A stretch of 60,539 nucleotides of DNA from Novosphingobium lindaniclasticum LE124 (GTDB lineage Bacteria; Pseudomonadota; Alphaproteobacteria; Sphingomonadales; Sphingomonadaceae), in NCBI RefSeq assembly GCF_000445125.1, contig NZ_ATHL01000042.1, positions 1-60,539 of the forward strand, written 5' to 3'. Position 1 is the stretch's first letter; each line of letters begins with the position of its first letter. The notes below the pieces were generated by a model. That model was not told the origin of the DNA and ran no database searches. It worked only from the letters and a program-made list of their open reading frames with translations. Shown piece by piece: positions 56,542-60,539 of the stretch. The position numbers were made by a program, and so were the translations under genes.

Positions 56542-57104
56542 GCAACGGCGCTTTCACGCGAGGCACGGGCCGTGGCGATGTCGCGCACGACGCCGCTGGC
56601 ATCGTTGATCGCGGCGGGAACCGCGACCTTGCGGCGCGAACGCGTGCGGGTCGGTGCCGCGGCGGTCTTCTCGGCTTCGAGAATGCCGGCGACGACCTGC
56701 TCGGCATCGGTCGACTTGGGCGCGGCCTTCGGCTTGGTGGTGCGCGGCTTGCGCACGGCGCGCTTCTTCGGCGCCTTTTCCTCGACCTTGGGGGTCTGCG
56801 CGGCTGCGTCCATGATACGGTCGGCCACGGCATTGCCGATGCCGACCATCAGGGTCAGTTCGTCGCGGATTTCCTCGGCGGCGGCGATGGCGGTCGCCTG
56901 GGCCTGGCCGTCGGTCGAAAGCACGCGCTTGAGGTCGCCCAGAACCGCGCGGGCCTGGCCCGTCGCCTTTTCGATCTGGGCCACGCCCTCGGCAAGCTGG
57001 GTGTCGCGCAGCGTGCGCAGGCGGCGGCTCATCCGCGCGCTCTGCACGAGCACGGAGACGCAGAGCAGGATCAGCACGACATTGATCGTTGTGGCGAAGG
57101 TCAT
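56538..57104 (-). CDS. DUF6468-like membrane-anchored flagellar-cluster protein
   Basis: A 188-residue protein with a short N-terminal membrane helix ([20 protein letters not shown]), a coiled-coil-prone cytosolic part ([40 protein letters not shown]) and a highly basic tail ([19 protein letters not shown]). The pattern recalls DUF6468 proteins found in alphaproteobacterial flagellar clusters next to fliM, where one member has been linked to flagellar placement; I cannot confirm this. It overlaps fliM and motE by four bases each (ATGA), so it is tightly co-expressed with the C-ring gene. Confidence 0.65.
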   Translation of the reverse strand: MTFATTINVVLILLCVSVLVQSARMSRRLRTLRDTQLAEGVAQIEKATGQARAVLGDLKRVLSTDGQAQATAIAAAEEIRDELTLMVGIGNAVADRIMDAAAQTPKVEEKAPKKRAVRKPRTTKPKAAPKSTDAEQVVAGILEAEKTAAAPTRTRSRRKVAVPAAINDASGVVRDIATARASRESAVA

Positions 57105-58120
57105 TTCGGATACCCCTTGGAAATGTCAGTGGCCATGCGAATGGCGATATTGCTCGAACGCTGGCCGATATGCGCGCGGCCCAGCGGGACACCGCCGCAC
57201 TGGACCTGAAGCGCATCGTTCGGGCTGTGGCTGAGGGCGATCGTCTGCCCCACCTTGAGAGTCATCACGTCGCGCAGGCTCATGAGCTTTTCGCCGAGCA
57301 CGACGTCCACGGTGACTTCGGTATTGTAAAGTTCGCTGGCCATATGCGTGGCCCACATGCGGTCGCGGCCGAGCTTCTCGCCCATGAACCGTTGCAGCAG
57401 CTTGTCGCGCACCGGCTCGATCGTCGCATAGGGAAGAAGCACGGAGAACTTGCCCCCGCGCCCTTCCATGTCGACACGGAAGGTGGCGACGGCGGCGATG
57501 TTGCTCGGCCCGGCGATGGCGGCGAAGCGAGGGCTGGACTCCATGCGCTCGACCTCCATGTTCACGGGCTCGATCGCCTCGAAGGCTTGCGAGAGGTCGT
57601 CGAGCGCCAGTTGCACCATCTTGGAGACCAGCATGGTCTCGATGGTGGTGAAGGCGCGGCCTTCGACGCGCATCGGGCGCGACCCCTTGCGGCCGCCGAG
57701 CAGCGCGTCGACGACGGCGTAGATCAGGCCGGAATCGACGGTGACGACGCCGTAGTTCTCCCACTCCTTCACCTGGAACACGCCGAACATCGCCGGCAGC
57801 GCCACGCGGTTCATGAACTCGCCGAAGCGGGTCGAGGTGATTTCCTCCAGGCTGACGTCGATCGCGTCCGAGGTGAGATTGCGCATGCTGGTGGCGAAGG
57901 AGCGCACCATGCGTTCGCAGACCACTTCCAGCATGGGCAGCCGCTCGTGGCTGATCACGTTGGATTCGATCATCGCCTTCAGCCCGCTCTTGGGCTGGAC
58001 CGGCGCATCGCTGTCGAACCCGAACAGCGCATCGATGCTGTCCTGGTCGAACATGTCGTCGTTGATCGCGCCCATCTTGGGGGGATCCGGAAGGACGAAG
58101 TCGTCGAAATCGTCGCTCAT
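57101..58120 (-). CDS. fliM: Flagellar motor switch protein FliM
   Basis: A 339-residue C-ring protein. The N-terminal conserved segment includes DQDSIDALF, followed by the CheC-like middle domain (NRVALPAMFGVFQVKEWENY, ALLGGRKGSRPMRVEGRAFT, TTIETMLVSKMVQLALDDLS) and a SpoA-like C-terminal domain (VTVDVVLGEKLMSLRDVMTL, QCGGVPLGRAHIGQRSSNIA). CheY-P binds FliM to change rotation. The extreme N-terminal EIDALL-type CheY-binding motif is present as SIDALFGF. It overlaps fliL by four bases. Confidence 0.97.
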   Translation of the reverse strand: MSDDFDDFVLPDPPKMGAINDDMFDQDSIDALFGFDSDAPVQPKSGLKAMIESNVISHERLPMLEVVCERMVRSFATSMRNLTSDAIDVSLEEITSTRFGEFMNRVALPAMFGVFQVKEWENYGVVTVDSGLIYAVVDALLGGRKGSRPMRVEGRAFTTIETMLVSKMVQLALDDLSQAFEAIEPVNMEVERMESSPRFAAIAGPSNIAAVATFRVDMEGRGGKFSVLLPYATIEPVRDKLLQRFMGEKLGRDRMWATHMASELYNTEVTVDVVLGEKLMSLRDVMTLKVGQTIALSHSPNDALQVQCGGVPLGRAHIGQRSSNIAIRMATDISKGYPK

Positions 58121-58623
58121 TGCTGGACGAGGTCCTGGATCAACACGTCCTTGACCATGCCGGCGCCCAGCGCCTGGGTGGCGCGGGTCATCATCTCCTC
58201 CTTGATGCGGAACACGGCGGCCGACCCGTTGAGATCGTCCGGCCGCAGTTCGCGCAGGAAGGGCTGCAGGGCATCGAGCACCGCAGGCAGCTTGGCCTTG
58301 ACCTTCTCGGCCTTGCCGTCCGCCGCCACGATGATGAAACGCAGCTTCAGGAACCGTGCCTGGCTGTCCCCACCGCGCAGATTGACGATCATCGGCGGCA
58401 CTTCGATATAGGATGAGGCGTCGCCTTCACCCTTGGACGGTTCCGCCGCGGCCTCGTGACCGCCGCTCTCGCCGCCACGCATGAACCACCATGCCCCGCC
58501 GCCGCCGGCCAGCAGCGCCAGGACCGCGGCCCCGCCGATCACCAGCATTTTACGCCCGGACTTCTTGGGCTCCGGCACATCGACCGCCGTAATGTCGATC
58601 ACGTCGTCGCTGGACACTTTCAT
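58117..58623 (-). CDS. fliL: Flagellar basal body-associated protein FliL
   Basis: A 168-residue protein with a cytosolic N-terminus, a single helix (MLVIGGAAVLALLAGGGGAW) and the FliL periplasmic domain: YIEVPPMIVNLRGGDSQARF, LKLRFIIVAADGKAEKVKAK, PFLRELRPDDLNGSAAVFRI, ending VLIQDLVQQ. FliL forms rings around MotB and supports stator function. It is the first gene of the fliL-fliM-DUF6468-motE operon and is divergent from flgF. The Shine-Dalgarno sequence AAGGGG is close to the ATG. Confidence 0.94.
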   Translation of the reverse strand: MKVSSDDVIDITAVDVPEPKKSGRKMLVIGGAAVLALLAGGGGAWWFMRGGESGGHEAAAEPSKGEGDASSYIEVPPMIVNLRGGDSQARFLKLRFIIVAADGKAEKVKAKLPAVLDALQPFLRELRPDDLNGSAAVFRIKEEMMTRATQALGAGMVKDVLIQDLVQQ

Positions 58624-58695
58624 CCCCTTGGCTGTCGGGATGCGCCCCCTTCACCGAAATGGTGTCTGCGCATCCGCTTTCGCGATTTCGCCTCT

Positions 58696-58704
58696 ATTAT
58701 AGGA
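58696..58704 (-). promoter_or_regulatory. TCCTATAAT box upstream of fliL
   Basis: Exact TCCTATAAT followed by AGAGGC, 72 bases before the fliL ATG. The GGCA-N5-TGCC palindrome lies nine bases upstream. Confidence 0.7.
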
Positions 58705-58713
58705 AAGCTGAGC

Positions 58714-58726
58714 GGCAAAATCTGCC
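58714..58726. promoter_or_regulatory. GGCA-N5-TGCC palindrome between fliL and flgF
   Basis: GGCAAAATCTGCC, the third copy of the palindrome, centred in the fliL/flgF divergent region and 39 bases before the flgF ATG. No TCCTATAA box faces flgF, so the palindrome may be the main control element for that operon. Confidence 0.55.
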
Positions 58727-58765
58727 TAGCGCCGAATATCTGGAACTTTTTCGCAAGGTGCCCGA

Positions 58766-59509
58766 ATGGACGTCTCTTCCTTCGTTCTGCTGAGCCACGA
58801 GCAGGCCCTGCGCCGCCAGCTCGACATCACCGCCAACAACATGGCGAACACCAGTACCGTGGGGTACAAGCGCGAGCAGGCGCTGTTCCACGAATTTGTC
58901 GAGACCGTGAAGGATGCGCCGGTGGAGGATGCCCGCAAGACGTCCTTCGTGCTCGACTACGGCGCCGTGCACGACGCCTCGCAAGGCGCCTTCCAGTCGA
59001 CGGGCAACGCGCTCGACGTGATGATCGACGGCCCGGGCTACCTCAACGTCGAGACGCCGGAGGGCGGCGTCGCCTATACGCGCGCGGGCTTCGTGAAGAT
59101 CTCGAGCACCGGCGAGCTGGAAACGTCCGGCGGCCAGCGTCTGCTGGATCCGAATGGCCAGCCGATCGTCATCCCCGCCGAGCTCAAGAACCAGGTCTCC
59201 ATCACCGAGGATGGCACGGTCATGGCCGGGGACGGTCCGGTCGGCCGCCTGGCGGTAACCGACTTCGCCGACGAGAACATGCTGGAGCCGCGCGGCGACG
59301 GCATGCTCACCGGCGCCAACGGCCGCATGCTGGGCGCGGCGCAGACCAAGCTCAAGACCGGCGGCGTGGAAGCCTCCAACGTCGAGCCGATTACCGAGAC
59401 CACGCACATGGTCGAGATCCTGCGATCCTACCAGACCAGCCAGCGCCTCTCCGCCGACCTCAACGACATGCGCAAGCGCGCCATCGACCGGCTGAGCCGG
59501 GTTGGTTGA
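58766..59509 (+). CDS. flgF: Flagellar basal-body rod protein FlgF
   Basis: A 247-residue proximal rod protein with QLDITANNMANTSTVGYKRE, the central MIDGPGYLNVETPEGGVAYT and RAGFVKISSTGEL. The C-terminal GVEASNVEPITETTHMVEIL and RSYQTSQRLSADLNDMRKRA are also conserved. It precedes flgG by about 40 bases. AAGG lies upstream of the ATG. Confidence 0.96.
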   Translation: MDVSSFVLLSHEQALRRQLDITANNMANTSTVGYKREQALFHEFVETVKDAPVEDARKTSFVLDYGAVHDASQGAFQSTGNALDVMIDGPGYLNVETPEGGVAYTRAGFVKISSTGELETSGGQRLLDPNGQPIVIPAELKNQVSITEDGTVMAGDGPVGRLAVTDFADENMLEPRGDGMLTGANGRMLGAAQTKLKTGGVEASNVEPITETTHMVEILRSYQTSQRLSADLNDMRKRAIDRLSRVG

Positions 59510-59549
59510 ACGCTTCCCGTAACGCCTCCATTCTCAAGAAGGAACCATC

Positions 59550-60335
59550 ATGCGTTCGCTCTCCATCGCTTCGACGGGCATGCTTGCCCAACAGACCAAC
59601 GTCGACGTCATCTCGAACAACATCGCCAACATGAACACCACCGCGTTCAAGCGGCAGCGGGCGGAGTTCCAGGACCTGCTCTATCAGCAAGTCTCGCGCC
59701 CCGGCGCCAACACCAGCGACACCGGCACCAAGGTCCCGACCGGCATCCAGATCGGCGCCGGCGTGCGCACCGGCGGCGTCTATCGCATCACCGAACAGGG
59801 CGCGATGACCAATACCGGCAACACCTATGACATGGCGATCGACGGCCCCGGCTACTTCCAGATCACCCTGCCCTCGGGCGACCTGGCCTATACCCGCGCC
59901 GGTTCATTCCAGCTTTCCGACCAGGGCGAACTCGTCACCAGCGACGGCTATCTCGTCCAGCCGAACATCACGATCCCTCAGGGCTCGCTCGACGTGACGA
60001 TTTCCAAGACCGGCGAAGTCCAGGTGAAGACAGCCGGCCAGGCGCAGATGCAGACCGTGGGCCAGCTCGAACTCGCCACGTTCGTCAACGAAGCGGGCCT
60101 GGAGGCCATCGGCGGTAACCTGTTCCTCGAAACCGGCGCTTCGGGCCAGCCCACCGTCTCGACCCCCGGCCAGCCCGCATTCGGCACGCTGAGCCAGGGC
60201 TTCGTCGAAGCCTCGAACGTCAATCCCGTCTCGGAAATCACCTCGCTGATCACCGCCCAGCGCGCCTACGAGATGAACAGCCGCGTGCTGAAGACGGCCG
60301 ACGAGATGCTCCAGACCTCGACCCAGGTCGCCTGA
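59550..60335 (+). CDS. flgG: Flagellar distal rod protein FlgG
   Basis: A 261-residue rod protein: MRSLSIASTGMLAQQTNVDV, ISNNIANMNTTAFKRQRAEF, QIGAGVRTGGVYRITEQGAM, MAIDGPGYFQITLPSGDLAY, and the C-terminal GFVEASNVNPVSEITSLITA and QRAYEMNSRVLKTADEMLQT. It builds the distal rod. GAAGGAACC precedes the ATG. It is followed four bases later by flgA. Confidence 0.98.
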   Translation: MRSLSIASTGMLAQQTNVDVISNNIANMNTTAFKRQRAEFQDLLYQQVSRPGANTSDTGTKVPTGIQIGAGVRTGGVYRITEQGAMTNTGNTYDMAIDGPGYFQITLPSGDLAYTRAGSFQLSDQGELVTSDGYLVQPNITIPQGSLDVTISKTGEVQVKTAGQAQMQTVGQLELATFVNEAGLEAIGGNLFLETGASGQPTVSTPGQPAFGTLSQGFVEASNVNPVSEITSLITAQRAYEMNSRVLKTADEMLQTSTQVA

Positions 60336-60339
60336 CGCC

Positions 60340-60539
60340 ATGCTCGCCGCTCTCCTCCTCGCCCCTGCGCTGGCCGCCGCCACGGCAATTCCTGCCGGGG
60401 AAGCCGCGCCGGTTCTCGCCCGCACCGTCGAACGCGGCGAAGTTCTCTCGAAAGCGGACTTCGTCACGGCCCCCGTGCTCGCGGCGATCGCCCGCAACGC
60501 GCTGAGCCCGGCCGAAGCGGCGGGGCAGGAGGCGGTGCG
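60340..60539 (+). CDS. flgA: P-ring assembly chaperone FlgA (partial at window edge)
   Basis: The first 66 codons only; the gene runs off the right edge. It starts MLAALLLAPALAAATAIPAG, a signal peptide, and passes into a SAF-type segment APVLARTVERGEVLSKADFV, as in FlgA. The SAF domain immediately follows the signal peptide, so this would be the short alphaproteobacterial form. FlgA is a periplasmic chaperone for the P-ring protein FlgI. flgH, the usual next gene, is expected just beyond the window. Confidence 0.85.
   Translation, partial: MLAALLLAPALAAATAIPAGEAAPVLARTVERGEVLSKADFVTAPVLAAIARNALSPAEAAGQEAV

Noticed and set aside
58744..58760. A sigma-54-like TGGAAC-N-CGCA upstream of flgF.
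   Set aside because: The GG and GC elements are nine bases apart instead of the required ten, and the FlbD-like protein lacks the ATPase needed to activate sigma-54.

Overview
The window is high-GC alphaproteobacterial DNA, most likely from a sphingomonad (Novosphingobium/Sphingobium-like). Supporting signs are the cell-cycle regulator GcrA, the alphaproteobacterial flagellin regulators FlbT and FlaF, a chemotaxis operon in the Sinorhizobium-type order, and a dispersed palindrome of the kind common in sphingomonad genomes. The genus is inferred from memory of the families; no alignment was run.

Layout. Positions 1-6423 hold housekeeping and accessory genes: a small CsbD-like protein, a glutathione S-transferase, an AI-2E family permease, a periplasmic DUF4198-like protein, tRNA-Ser(CGA), HspQ, an ABC-2 permease, GcrA and a periplasmic cyclophilin. 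Positions 6424-7210 form an AT-richer boundary with a nested inverted repeat and one unrecognised gene. From 7268 to the right edge almost everything is flagellar or chemotactic.

Flagellar and chemotaxis units, left to right: (a) minus strand, fliG-fliH, then fliF-fliN-flbD-like-flhA-fliK-flgD; (b) plus strand, a FlaEY-like beta-propeller gene and flgB; (c) a double-HTH regulator and a GGDEF/EAL protein; (d) minus strand, flgC-fliE-fliQ-fliR-flhB-flgI-flgJ-flgN, diverging from plus-strand fliN2-fliO-fliP; (e) minus strand, motA-STAS-cheY-cheA-cheW-cheR-cheB-cheY-cheD-cheT-like-motB-fliL-like-PilZ, diverging from flaF; (f) a FixL/FixJ-type two-component pair, an alginate-export-type porin and a divergent sigma-70-family factor; (g) minus strand, flbT and fliI-fliJ-lysozyme-like gene, diverging from flgE-flgK-flgL; (h) a TPR protein, a small membrane protein and a small secreted protein; (i) minus strand, fliL-fliM-DUF6468-motE, diverging from flgF-flgG-flgA, which runs off the edge. 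Together they supply nearly the whole export apparatus, basal body, rod, hook, hook-filament junction, stator and chemotaxis core. Flagellin, filament cap, FlgH and chemoreceptors are not in the window.

Main unexpected signal. A short box, TCCTATAA(T), with AGG often 3-4 bases later, precedes most flagellar transcription units (fliG, fliF, fliN2, flgC, flgI, motA, flaF, flbT, flgE, fliL), plus a porin and an uncharacterised membrane/TPR pair. The same cluster encodes a divergent sigma factor and, in the position occupied by flbD in Caulobacter, a FlbD-like protein that has lost the AAA+ sigma-54-activating domain. A palindrome GGCA-N5-TGCC sits in three of these promoter regions. I infer a rewired flagellar hierarchy: a truncated FlbD that can no longer activate sigma-54, plus a dedicated sigma factor and a TCCTATAAT-type promoter. 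This is a hypothesis from sequence reading only.
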